Positions 6,958 through 15,160 of a stretch of 37,537 bases of DNA are shown here, in pieces. A program made the position numbers and the translations under genes. The notes under the pieces were generated by a model. It ran no database searches, was not told where the DNA came from, and was given only the letters and a program-made list of their open reading frames with translations. The stretch is from Patulibacter medicamentivorans (GTDB taxonomy: Bacteria; Actinomycetota; Thermoleophilia; Solirubrobacterales; Solirubrobacteraceae). Position 1 is the first letter of the stretch. Each line of letters starts with the position of its first letter. The stretch spans positions 1-37,537 of the forward strand of contig NZ_AGUD01000206.1 of assembly GCF_000240225.1 (NCBI RefSeq). Reading direction: 5' to 3'.

Positions 6958-8067
6958 ATGGCCCTTGCCAACAAGATCACCGCCGCTGTCGCCCGCGAGC
7001 GTCTGACCGCCTGGCTCGAGACGCAGGACGGGATCAGCGACGTCGAGATCCCGGAGGTGCTCGTGCCGAGCGCCAACGGGCTCTCGAACGAGACGCTCAT
7101 CTTCGACGCATCCTGGACCGAGGCCGGCGCCCGCTGCGAGCAGCGGCTGGTCGCGCGGGTCGAGCCGTCGGGCGAGAGCCTGGCCCCCGTGCACGACGTG
7201 GAATGGGAGGCCCGGCTGCTCCGCGCGCTCGCGGGGACCGGCCTGCCCGTTCCCGCGATCCGCTTCTTCGAAGCCGACGCCTCGTGGCTCGACGCGCCGT
7301 TCGTGGTGATGGACTGCCTGCCGGGCAAGCCGGTCCCCGACAGCCCGCCGTACTTCATCGGCGGGTGGGTCTTCGACCTGTCGCCGGAGGACCGCGCGAC
7401 CGTCGCCGAGAACGCGATCGTCGCCGTGGCCCAGGTCTCCACGCTGGACCCGGACGACCTCGGCCTCGAGTTCGTCGACCGCGGCAAGCAGGGCGCGGAC
7501 GCCCTCGATCGCGAGCTGGCGTACTTCGAGCGCTGGCTCGCGTGGGGGCGGGAGGACGACCACAACCCCGTGGTCGACGCCGCCGTCGCGTGGGTCAAGG
7601 CGAACCGCCCGACCGAACCGGAGGAGGTCGTCCTGAGTTGGGGCGACTCGCGGATCGGCAACGTGCTCTTCGCGGAGGACCTCTCGGTCAGCGGGCTCGT
7701 CGACTGGGAGTTCGCGTCGCTCGGCAGCCCCGAGCTGGACCTGGGCTGGTGGCTGTTCATCGAGCGCCACTTCACGGAGCCCCACGGCATCCAGATCCCG
7801 GAGGGGTGGCCGAACCGCGAGCAGACGATCGCCATCTGGGAGCGGCACGCCGGGCGGAAGGCTCGCAACGTCGCCTTCCACGAGGTCTTCGCCGGCCTGC
7901 GGTTCACCGTGATGATGGTGCGGGCGGTAGCGCTCGTGAAAGCCGCCGGCGCCGTCCCGCCCGACTCGTCGATGGCGCACAACAACCCGGGCACGCAGGT
8001 GCTGGCCCGGCTGATCGACGTCCCCGCCCCGACCGGCGCGACGTCCCATGTGATCAGCAACGACTGA
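6958..8067 (+). CDS. aminoglycoside phosphotransferase (APH)-fold kinase
   Basis: The protein has 369 residues. ATG 6958 is preceded by a strong AGGAGAGGAG ribosome site. The N-lobe has the nucleotide-anchoring strand pattern ANGLSNETLIF and EWEARLLRALAGTGLPVPAIRF, usual in APH and choline-kinase-like proteins. The catalytic loop is SWGDSRIGNVLF: D230 is the catalytic base and N235 binds metal. The usual first His of HGD is replaced by Trp, which is common in the acyl-CoA-dehydrogenase-10/11-like subgroup. DWEFASLGSPELDLGWW supplies metal-binding D249. The role is probably phosphorylation of a small hydroxylated metabolite; the substrate is unknown. It lies between the lipocalin-like gene and a Liv-type importer, probably co-transcribed with the former. 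Confidence 0.85.
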   Translation: MALANKITAAVARERLTAWLETQDGISDVEIPEVLVPSANGLSNETLIFDASWTEAGARCEQRLVARVEPSGESLAPVHDVEWEARLLRALAGTGLPVPAIRFFEADASWLDAPFVVMDCLPGKPVPDSPPYFIGGWVFDLSPEDRATVAENAIVAVAQVSTLDPDDLGLEFVDRGKQGADALDRELAYFERWLAWGREDDHNPVVDAAVAWVKANRPTEPEEVVLSWGDSRIGNVLFAEDLSVSGLVDWEFASLGSPELDLGWWLFIERHFTEPHGIQIPEGWPNREQTIAIWERHAGRKARNVAFHEVFAGLRFTVMMVRAVALVKAAGAVPPDSSMAHNNPGTQVLARLIDVPAPTGATSHVISND

Positions 8068-8071
8068 TCGC

Positions 8072-8094
8072 GACGTGACCTCGCCGGTCACGTC
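8072..8094. terminator. hairpin downstream of the first APH-like kinase
   Basis: A perfect 9-bp inverted repeat, GACGTGACC and GGTCACGTC, surrounds the loop TCGCC, starting 5 bases after the kinase stop. There is no T-tract. It could end the upstream transcript, or the ACGTGACC/GGTCACGT arms could be a protein-binding dyad ahead of the binding-protein gene. The rest of the gap to 8243 holds a second short hairpin, GCGGGCG and CGCCCGC. Confidence 0.5.
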
Positions 8095-8243
8095 ACAGGC
8101 GGTCGCGAGACCGCTCTTCGGCGCCGGCCACGGCGCCGGCCGGACCCTGCCGGATCGAGCGCGGGCGACCGCCCGCGCCGGTCGGGGTGCTCCTGCACGT
8201 CCCGAAACCCGTTCCGCGTCACTCAGCAACGAAGAGAGAATCC

Positions 8244-9524
8244 ATGAAGCACCTCAACGGATCGCGCCGGTACCTGGTCGCGGCCACGCTCGCGACAGCG
8301 TCGATCGCCATGGTCGGCTGCGGCAGCGACGACGACTCGAAGACGAGCGCCAGCACCGGCGCGGCGTCCGCGCTCGGAAGCCCGCGGGCCGCGACCGGCA
8401 GCGAGGTCACGATCGGGTACGTCAGCAGCGGGAAGGGCGCCGCCACCGACACCTCGAGCGAGATCGCGGCATCGAAGGCCGCCGTGGAGTACCTCAACGC
8501 GTACAAGGGCGGCATCGGCGGCCACAAGATCAAGCTCGAGGTGTGCGAGGACAAGTTCACCCCCGCGGGGGCCGCCTCGTGCGCCAACCAGATGCTCCGT
8601 GACGAGGTGCCCGTCGTGCTCCTCGGCGCCTCGGGTCAGGGCGGCGTGGTCCGCGAGCGCCTCGCCGGCAAGGGCCCGGCCGTCATCAGCGACCAGGCGA
8701 TCGACGCGTCGGCCTTCGCCCCGACGCCCGGCAACTTCATCCTGACCAACGCCGTCTCCGCCGCGTTCGCGATCCCCGCCCAGACCGACAAGGCCAAGGG
8801 CATCGACCACGCCGCCTACATCGTCAACGACGTCCCAGCCGCGACCGAGGGCGTCAACACCGTCGGCAAGGGCTACTTCGCCGCGGCGGGGGTGAAGCTC
8901 GACGTCGTCCCGGTCCCGGTCGGCACCGCCGACGTCACCCCGCAGATCCAGTCCGCGATCAGCAAGGGGGCCAAGGCGTTCCACGTCGTGGGCGAGTCGA
9001 ATCTCTGCACCGCGGCGTTCAAGGCGCTCCAGGGCCTGAACTTCACCGGGCCGATCACCGGCATCACGCAGTGCTTCCCGGGGACCCCAGGCGAGGGGCT
9101 GCCGAAGGGCGCCGCGGGACTGACGCTCGAGGCCACCGGCGCGTCGTTCCGTCCGAAGGAGGGCGACGCGGCGATGACGCGGGACTTCGACCTCTTCGAC
9201 GCGGTGATGGACAAGTACGCGTCGGGCGAGACCAAGGCAGGGCTGGCGCCCCTCGGCTACCGCGTGACGATGGCGCTGGGCACCGTGCTCGAGAAGGAGA
9301 CCGGTGACCTGACCGGCGCGTCCGTCACCAAGGCGTTCACGTCGATGTCGACCACCCGCCTCCCGCTCGGCGCCGGGCTCAGCTTCAACTGCAACGGCAA
9401 GGCGTTCGCGCTCGGGAAGCCGTTCTGCACCGCCGACGGCCTCGAGGCGCCGCTCGACGCGGACGGCTCGATCACCAAGTACGAGCCGGTCAAGGTCGCC
9501 CTGCGGCTCCCGGCCGCCGGCTGA
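8244..9524 (+). CDS. livK: ABC transporter substrate-binding lipoprotein, branched-chain amino acid (HAAT/LivK) type
   Basis: The protein has 426 residues. It begins with a lipoprotein signal: RR, a hydrophobic stretch, then MVGC with lipidation Cys at residue 26, followed by a Ser/Asp/Thr linker. Two alpha/beta lobes of the periplasmic-binding type I fold follow, e.g. VTIGYVSSGKG and a GGIGGHKIKLEVCEDKFTPAGAA-type segment. It also shows VPVVLLGASGQGGV and FHVVGESNLCTAAFKAL. ATG 8244 has AGAGAGAA upstream. It starts a gene set with the fused Liv membrane/ATPase protein and LivF. The family binds amino acids, but many actinobacterial members take aromatic, urea or steroid-related ligands, so the substrate is open. 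It would sit on the outer face of the membrane. Confidence 0.92.
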   Translation: MKHLNGSRRYLVAATLATASIAMVGCGSDDDSKTSASTGAASALGSPRAATGSEVTIGYVSSGKGAATDTSSEIAASKAAVEYLNAYKGGIGGHKIKLEVCEDKFTPAGAASCANQMLRDEVPVVLLGASGQGGVVRERLAGKGPAVISDQAIDASAFAPTPGNFILTNAVSAAFAIPAQTDKAKGIDHAAYIVNDVPAATEGVNTVGKGYFAAAGVKLDVVPVPVGTADVTPQIQSAISKGAKAFHVVGESNLCTAAFKALQGLNFTGPITGITQCFPGTPGEGLPKGAAGLTLEATGASFRPKEGDAAMTRDFDLFDAVMDKYASGETKAGLAPLGYRVTMALGTVLEKETGDLTGASVTKAFTSMSTTRLPLGAGLSFNCNGKAFALGKPFCTADGLEAPLDADGSITKYEPVKVALRLPAAG

Positions 9525-9558
9525 CGCTGATCCAGGCGCAGGACACGACGAGGAAGCC

Positions 9559-12351
9559 ATGAGCGAGCACGTGCAGTTCCTGCTGCTGGGTCTGGCCAAC
9601 GGCGGCGTGTACGCCGCATTGGCGCTGGCACTCGTCGTGACGTTCCGGAGCTCCGGCGTCCTGAACGTCGCGACGGGGGCGCTCGCGCTCCTGTCGGCGT
9701 ACTTCTACGCCTACCTGCGACAGGGCGAGCTGCTGCTGTTGCTCCCCGGCCTGCCGAGGTCGCTGGACCTCGGCTCCGAGATCGGGACCTGGCCGGCGGC
9801 GATCCTCGCGGTCGCGGGCGCGTCGCTGCTGGGACTGGTGCTGTACCTGCTCGTCTTCCGGCCGCTGCGCAACGCCCTGCCGGTCGCCCGCACCGTCGCC
9901 TCGGTCGGCGTGATGGTGCTGCTGACCGGCCTGCTGGTCCAGCGGGTCGGCAGCACGTCGGTCATCGTCGAGTCCGTCTTCCCGCAGGACGCGCTCGACC
10001 TCGGTGGCGGGATCACCGTCGGCGCGGACCGCGTGCTGTTCGTGGCGGCGATCGCGGCGGTCGCCGCAGCGCTCGCCGCGGTCTACCGCTTCACCCGCTT
10101 CGGCCTCGCGACGCGGGCCGCAGCGGAGACCGAGCGGGGCGCGTACGTGAGCGGCGTCTCGCCGGACCGGATCGCGGCGCTGAACTGGATGATCAGCGGC
10201 GCCGTCGCCGGCGTCGCGGGCATCCTGATCGCACCGATCGTCCCGCTCGTGCCGATCTCCTACACGCTGTTCGTCGTGCCCGCGCTGGCCGCCGCCCTGC
10301 TGGCCCGCTTCCAGTTCCTCGCGGTCGCGGTCGGCGCCGGGGTCGCGATCGGGATGCTGCAGTCGGAGGCGACGTTCCTCTCGACGACCCACGACTGGCT
10401 TCCGTCCTCGGGCCTCGCCGAGCTGATCTCGCTGGTGCTGATCCTCGGGGCGCTCGTGCTCCGGTCCGGCGGGCTGCCGGCGCGCGGAACGGTCGCCAAG
10501 CAGTCGCTGGGCCGCGCGCCGATGCCCAGGAGGCCGGGACTCCCGGCGCTCGGCGCCCTCGCCGTCGGCGCCGCCGCGATCGTGGCGCTCCAGGGCGACT
10601 GGCGCGCGGGCCTCGTGACGAGCCTGATCTTCGGCGTGATCACGCTGTCGCTCGTCGTCGTGTCGGGCTACGCCGGCCAGATCTCGCTCGCGCAACTCAC
10701 GATCGCCGGCGTCGCCGGGTTCCTGCTCGGCCCGTTGGCCGGGAGCTGGGGCATCCCGTTCCCGCTGGCACCCCTGCTCGCGGCGGTGGGGGCAGGGGTG
10801 CTCGGGGTGCTCGTCGGCCTGCCCGCCCTCCGCACCCGCGGGCTCTCGGTCGCCGTGGTGACCCTTGCGCTTGCGGTCGCGGTCGAGGCGCTGTGGTTCC
10901 GCAACTCGGACCTCGTCGAGGGCGGCGGCGTCGCGATCGACCCCCCGAGCATCCTCGGGCTCGACCTGGCCGCCGGGACCGGCGCCGCCTACCCGCGCCT
11001 GGGCTTCAGCCTGCTGGCGCTGCTGGTGCTCGCCGGCGTCGCCCTCGGGGTGACCATGCTCCGCCGCAGCGTCCTCGGCTCGCGGATGCTGGCGGTCCGC
11101 GCCAACGAGCGCTCGGCGGCCGCCGCCGGCGTCGACGTCGTGCGGACCAAGATCCTCGCCTTCGGCATCGCCGCCTTCGTCGCGGGGATCGGCGGAGCGC
11201 TGTACGCCTACCAGTTGACGAATGTCACCTATGACGCCTTCAACGTCTTCACCGGGCTCAGCCTGTTCGCCACGGCCTACCTGGCCGGGATCACGTCGGT
11301 CTCCGGTGGGATCCTCGGTGGCCTGCTCGCGGCGAACGGCATCGTCTTCGTGGCGCTCGACCGGTGGGTCGGCCTCGGTAGCTGGTTCGAGGTCGCCCTC
11401 GGCGCCGCGCTGGTCCTGACGGTGATCCTCAACCCCGAGGGCGTGGTCGGGCCGGTCCACGCGCGGATCGCCCGCCGGCGACGCCGGCCCGCGGGACTCC
11501 CGGGACTCCCGAGCCGGACGCTGGCATCCAGCGGCCGGCCCGAGGCCGCGGCGGCGCCGCGCGGTCCGGAGAGCGCGCGCGCCGCCACCAGCGCGTCGGC
11601 GATCGGGGGGCCGGCGCTCCGCGTCGAGGGGCTGACCGTCCGCTACGGCGGCGTGACCGCGGTCGACGACGTCTCGTTCGTCGTCCCGCGCGGCCGGATC
11701 GTGGGCCTGATCGGCCCCAACGGAGCGGGCAAGACGACGCTCATCGACGCGATCAGCGGCTTCGTCCCCGCGGACGGCACGACGACGCTCGGGAGCCGGG
11801 CGATGACGAACCTGGCGCCCCACCAGCGCGTGCGCGCCGGGCTGGGCCGCACCTTCCAGGCCAGGGAGCTCTACGACGACCTCAGCGTGCGCGAGAACGT
11901 CCGGGTCGCGATGTCGCCCACGACCGGGCGCGCAGGAGTCGCGGACGCCGGGGACGCCGTCGATGCGGTCCTGGCGAGCGTCGGCCTGGCGGCGCACTCG
12001 GCCACGCCCGCCGGCGAGCTGTCCCAGGGGGAGCGCCAGCTCGTGTCCATCGCCCGGAGCCTGCTCGGACGACCCGACGTGCTGCTCCTCGACGAGCCCG
12101 CGGGCGGGCTTGACAGCGAGGAGAGCGCCTGGCTCGGCGAGCGCCTGCGGGCGGTGCGCGACGGCGGCGTGAGCATCGTGATGGTCGAGCACGACATGGG
12201 CCTCGTGCTCAGTCTCTGCGACGAGATCGTGGTGCTGAACTTCGGGTCGGTCCTGGCGATCGGGACGCCCGAGGAGATCCGGGCCGACCGCTCGGTCGCC
12301 GCGGCCTACCTCGGATCCACCCATGCCGCGGCGACGGAGGAGCTCGCATGA
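9559..12351 (+). CDS. fused LivH-LivM-LivG: two HAAT permeases and one ATPase in a single polypeptide
   Basis: The protein has 930 residues. Residues 1 to about 315 are a LivH permease (LLGLANGGVYAALALALVV, multiple membrane helices, TRFGLATRAAAE). About 325-650 is a LivM permease (SGYAGQISLAQLTIAGVAG, RTRGLSVAVVTLALAVAVE, RANERSAAAAGVD). A basic then Ala/Pro-rich linker (about 650-690) leads to a complete LivG ATPase: Walker A GPNGAGKTT at 719-727, LSQGERQL near 821 and Walker B LLLLDEPAGGLD near 842. All catalytic motifs are intact. ATG 9559 lies 34 bases after the livK stop. The stop overlaps livF by 4 bases (ATGA). The transporter would thus be built from this protein plus LivF and LivK. 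Similar permease-ATPase fusions are known in actinobacteria; the complete three-part fusion is less usual. Confidence 0.92.
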   Translation: MSEHVQFLLLGLANGGVYAALALALVVTFRSSGVLNVATGALALLSAYFYAYLRQGELLLLLPGLPRSLDLGSEIGTWPAAILAVAGASLLGLVLYLLVFRPLRNALPVARTVASVGVMVLLTGLLVQRVGSTSVIVESVFPQDALDLGGGITVGADRVLFVAAIAAVAAALAAVYRFTRFGLATRAAAETERGAYVSGVSPDRIAALNWMISGAVAGVAGILIAPIVPLVPISYTLFVVPALAAALLARFQFLAVAVGAGVAIGMLQSEATFLSTTHDWLPSSGLAELISLVLILGALVLRSGGLPARGTVAKQSLGRAPMPRRPGLPALGALAVGAAAIVALQGDWRAGLVTSLIFGVITLSLVVVSGYAGQISLAQLTIAGVAGFLLGPLAGSWGIPFPLAPLLAAVGAGVLGVLVGLPALRTRGLSVAVVTLALAVAVEALWFRNSDLVEGGGVAIDPPSILGLDLAAGTGAAYPRLGFSLLALLVLAGVALGVTMLRRSVLGSRMLAVRANERSAAAAGVDVVRTKILAFGIAAFVAGIGGALYAYQLTNVTYDAFNVFTGLSLFATAYLAGITSVSGGILGGLLAANGIVFVALDRWVGLGSWFEVALGAALVLTVILNPEGVVGPVHARIARRRRRPAGLPGLPSRTLASSGRPEAAAAPRGPESARAATSASAIGGPALRVEGLTVRYGGVTAVDDVSFVVPRGRIVGLIGPNGAGKTTLIDAISGFVPADGTTTLGSRAMTNLAPHQRVRAGLGRTFQARELYDDLSVRENVRVAMSPTTGRAGVADAGDAVDAVLASVGLAAHSATPAGELSQGERQLVSIARSLLGRPDVLLLDEPAGGLDSEESAWLGERLRAVRDGGVSIVMVEHDMGLVLSLCDEIVVLNFGSVLAIGTPEEIRADRSVAAAYLGSTHAAATEELA

Positions 12352-13061
12352 GCGATGGCTTGAAGCTGGACGCGCTGGTCGCCGGTCACGGGTCGGTGAC
12401 GGCGCTGCGGTCGGTCGACCTGGATCTGGCGCCCGGGACGGTGACGGCGGTCCTCTGTCCCAACGGCGCCGGGAAGACGACGATGCTCGAGACGGTCGCA
12501 GGTCTGCTCCCGCGGCTCGGCGGCGACGTGGCGGTCCGCGGCCGGTCGCTGCCGACCGGGCGCCCCGCCGCCGCGCGCGCCCGCGGGGTGGTGCTCGTCC
12601 CGGACGATCGGGCGCTGTTCACGACCTTGTCCGTCCGGGAGAACCTCGCCGTGGCGCGTGCCAGGAGCGGCCCGGAGCCCGAGGCGATGCTCGAGTACTT
12701 CCCGGCGCTGGAGAAGCGCTGGACGGTCTCGGCGGGCGTGCTCTCCGGCGGGGAGCAGCAGATGCTGGCGGTCGCGCGCGCCCTGATCCAGGAGCCCCGG
12801 GTGCTGCTGGTCGACGAGATGAGCATGGGGCTCGCCCCGGTGATCGTCGAGGAGCTGCTGCCGATCGTGCGCCGGGTGGCGACCGACACCGGAGCCGTTG
12901 TCGTGCTCGTCGAGCAGCACGTGCGGCTGGCGCTGGAGGTCGCCGACGAGGCCGTCGTCCTGGCCCACGGCGACGTGGTCCTCAGCGGGTCGGCCGCCGA
13001 CCTCGCCGCCGACCCCGGACGGCTCGAGGCGGCGTATCTCGGTGGACGGGCCGAGACGTGA
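12348..13061 (+). CDS. livF: HAAT-family ABC transporter ATP-binding protein LivF
   Basis: The protein has 237 residues, normal for LivF. Walker A reads CPNGAGKTT (residues 37-45): the invariant first Gly of GxxxxGKT is Cys, encoded by TGT. The rest is standard: Q-loop-like VLVPDDRALF, signature LSGGEQQML, Walker B VLLVDEMSMGLAP typical of LivF, and H-loop VEQH. The start ATG overlaps the stop of the fused LivH-LivM-LivG gene by 4 bases, so the two ATPase domains would be made in step and presumably form a heterodimer. The protein is cytoplasmic, on the membrane face. The Cys substitution should be tolerated sterically, but its effect is unknown. Confidence 0.92.
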   Translation: MSDGLKLDALVAGHGSVTALRSVDLDLAPGTVTAVLCPNGAGKTTMLETVAGLLPRLGGDVAVRGRSLPTGRPAAARARGVVLVPDDRALFTTLSVRENLAVARARSGPEPEAMLEYFPALEKRWTVSAGVLSGGEQQMLAVARALIQEPRVLLVDEMSMGLAPVIVEELLPIVRRVATDTGAVVVLVEQHVRLALEVADEAVVLAHGDVVLSGSAADLAADPGRLEAAYLGGRAET

Positions 13062-13159
13062 CCGGCCGTCATCCCGCACCGCCCCTGCCCTCGCGCCCCC
13101 GCCCCGTCGCCGCCATCCCCGCTTCGGGGACCCCTTCGACCTCAAACAGGAGTAGCACC

Positions 13160-14395
13160 ATGCCGCATCCCGCTGCCGCCGAGCCCCTCAGCAGCGAGGT
13201 CTCGCCGATCGAGAAGGCCCGGGCCTCGGCCAGGATCCTCAGCCGCCTCGCCAGCACCAGCGGCCACGTCGCCCGCGAGCGGCTGCTCCCCCGGCCCGTC
13301 CGGACCGCCGCCGACATCCCGGTCTCCGCCGAGGAGATCACCGCCGACTGGCTGACGGCCGTCCTCTGCGACAGGCATGCCGACGCGCGGGTCCTCTCGT
13401 TCGAGATCCCGGGCGGCAGCACGGGAACCTCGACCCGGCACGGCCTGCGCCTGACCTACAACGACGCCGGCGTCGCCGCCAGTCTGCCGACCGAGCTCTA
13501 CACCAAGACCACGTCGAGCGTCACGCAGCGCCTGATCCAGGGCCTGGCCGGCATCATCGAGGGCGAGATCGACTTCTTCAACAAGGTCCGCCCGCGGATC
13601 GACATCGAGACGCCCCATGGGTACCACTCGGCCGTCGATCGTCGGTCCTGGCGATCGATCTCGGTGCTCGAGAACATCTCGGTAACCCGCGGCGCGACGT
13701 TCCTGCACTCGAACGTCCACTTCGACCGCAAGGCGATCGAGGACCTCCTGTCGGACCTCGCGACCCTGCACGGGACGATGTGGGAAGACCCGGAGGTCAC
13801 GCGCAGCGACAGCTGGATGCCGACCCCGCACGACCTCCTGATGAGCATCAAGACGTCGATCAACATGCGCAAGCGCTCGGTCATCGGCGCCGACCGCGCG
13901 AAGGCGGTCGTGCCCACGTCGCTGCGGGAGCAGGCCGACGACCTGTGGTTCGCCTTCGAGCGGTCGATGGCCCAGGCGACCCTCGGTCCCCGTACGTTCC
14001 TGCACGGTGACGCCCACGTCGGCAACACCTACCGGACGAGCGAGGGCCGCACCGGCTACACGGACTGGCAGATGGTCCGCCGCGGGTCCTGGGCGTTCGA
14101 CGTGGCGCTGTCGATGACGACCGTCCTCGACGTCGAGGACCGCCGCGCGTGGGAGCGGGACCTCCTGGGCTTCTACCTGGAGCGCCTCGCGAAGGCGGGC
14201 GGCGAGCCGCCGGAGCTCGAGGCGGCGTGGGACCTCTACCGCGCCCAGGCCCTCTACCCCTACCACTCGTGGACCTACACGATCGGACGCGGCCCGCTGC
14301 AGCCGAAGATGCAGCCCGACGAGCTCTGCCTCCCGATCATCGAGCGGTCCGCCGCCGCGATCATCGACCACGGGTCGATCGCGGCGGTGTCGTGA
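13160..14395 (+). CDS. phosphotransferase family protein (APH/EcKL-like kinase)
   Basis: The protein has 411 residues. ATG 13160 has AGGAG 8 bases upstream; a longer frame reaching back through livF is a shadow. The catalytic loop FLHGDAHVGN carries H282, D284 and N289, and YTDWQMVRRGSWAFDVAL gives metal-binding D302. The N-lobe holds PTELYTKTT with the ATP-lysine region and a long helix EIDFFNKVRPRI. This resembles the ecdysteroid-kinase-like/DUF1679 branch of the APH superfamily, which phosphorylates small hydroxylated lipids in animals. Bacterial members are uncharacterised as far as I know. It lies 98 bases after livF, possibly in the same transcript, and is the second APH-fold kinase flanking the transporter. 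The substrate is unknown. Confidence 0.85.
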   Translation: MPHPAAAEPLSSEVSPIEKARASARILSRLASTSGHVARERLLPRPVRTAADIPVSAEEITADWLTAVLCDRHADARVLSFEIPGGSTGTSTRHGLRLTYNDAGVAASLPTELYTKTTSSVTQRLIQGLAGIIEGEIDFFNKVRPRIDIETPHGYHSAVDRRSWRSISVLENISVTRGATFLHSNVHFDRKAIEDLLSDLATLHGTMWEDPEVTRSDSWMPTPHDLLMSIKTSINMRKRSVIGADRAKAVVPTSLREQADDLWFAFERSMAQATLGPRTFLHGDAHVGNTYRTSEGRTGYTDWQMVRRGSWAFDVALSMTTVLDVEDRRAWERDLLGFYLERLAKAGGEPPELEAAWDLYRAQALYPYHSWTYTIGRGPLQPKMQPDELCLPIIERSAAAIIDHGSIAAVS

Positions 14396-14432
14396 CGGAC
14401 GCGCCCGCCGGGGACGCCCGCCGCGAAACCGA

Positions 14433-14454
14433 GACCGCGGCCCGCGCCGCGGTC
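14433..14454. terminator. bidirectional hairpin between convergent kinase and TetR genes
   Basis: A perfect 9-bp inverted repeat, GACCGCGGC and GCCGCGGTC, surrounds the loop CCGC. It lies 38 bases after the kinase stop and its last bases overlap the TetR stop codon. There is no T-tract. Confidence 0.6.
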
Positions 14455-15112
14455 AGGAAGCGGCGGGCCCCGACGCGGCGACCCGTTCGGCCCCCTCCTC
14501 GTCGCCGGCGGCGCGGATCGCGCCCGCCAGCGCGACCACGAGCTGATCGGCGAGCGTCTCGAGATCGGGCGCTCCCAGCTCGGCGCGCGCGAGGATCGCG
14601 GCCGAGGCGAACGAGAGCCAGCCCGTGACCGCGATCCTGAGCGCCGCGGGAGCCTGATCGACCTGCGGATGGTGCAGTTCCCCCACGATCAGCCGAACGG
14701 TCTGGGCGCGAACCGCTGCGACGAGGTCCCCGATCCCGTGACGACTCCCAGCCGACGCGACGCACCGGAACGCGTCCCGCCGCTCCTCGGCCCAGCGCAC
14801 GTACTCGAGGACGCTGCGTCGGGCCGCATCGCTCGGAGGCAGGTTCAGGAACGGGAGCAGGCGCTCCCCGAGCTCGTCGAGCGCCTCGGCCAGACCGGCG
14901 CTCAACAGCGCGTCCGCGGTCGGGAAGCACGTCCGCACGAGGGACACCGGGGCCCCCGATGCCGTCGCCACGCGATCGAGCGTCAACCCGTCGGCGCCGA
15001 CGGCCGGGAAGATCTCGGTCGCGACGCGAATCAGGTGCTGGCGGCGCTCGTGGGCGGTCAGCTCCAGGAGCTCGACGGCGCGGGAGCCCTCGCCCGGCTC
15101 TGAGACGGACAC
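14453..15112 (-). CDS. TetR/AcrR family transcriptional regulator
   Basis: The protein has 219 residues. The N-terminal DNA-binding region is recognisable: RRQHLIRVATEIFPAVGADGLTLDRVATASG, then VSLVRTCFPTADALLSAGL. In the recognition helix the usual YYHF is replaced by RTCF. The C-terminal domain is helical (RRSVLEYVRWAEERRDAFRC, VTGWLSFASAAILARAEL), as in TetR ligand domains. GTG 15112 is the only sensible start; its ribosome site is weak. The gene follows the aldehyde dehydrogenase by 48 bases on the same strand, so it may be the last gene of the mce operon and act as its feedback regulator. This is inference from position. Confidence 0.82.
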   Translation of the reverse strand: MSVSEPGEGSRAVELLELTAHERRQHLIRVATEIFPAVGADGLTLDRVATASGAPVSLVRTCFPTADALLSAGLAEALDELGERLLPFLNLPPSDAARRSVLEYVRWAEERRDAFRCVASAGSRHGIGDLVAAVRAQTVRLIVGELHHPQVDQAPAALRIAVTGWLSFASAAILARAELGAPDLETLADQLVVALAGAIRAAGDEEGAERVAASGPAAS

Positions 15113-15160
15113 CGGGCGATGATATTCGGCCCCGCACGCCCCACGTCGTCGAGTCGGGCG

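Noticed and set aside
9490-12324. Open frame of about 944 codons antisense to the Liv fusion
   Set aside because: The low-complexity Arg/Gln/Glu/Asp/Gly composition is typical of shadows; the + strand frame has all Liv motifs.
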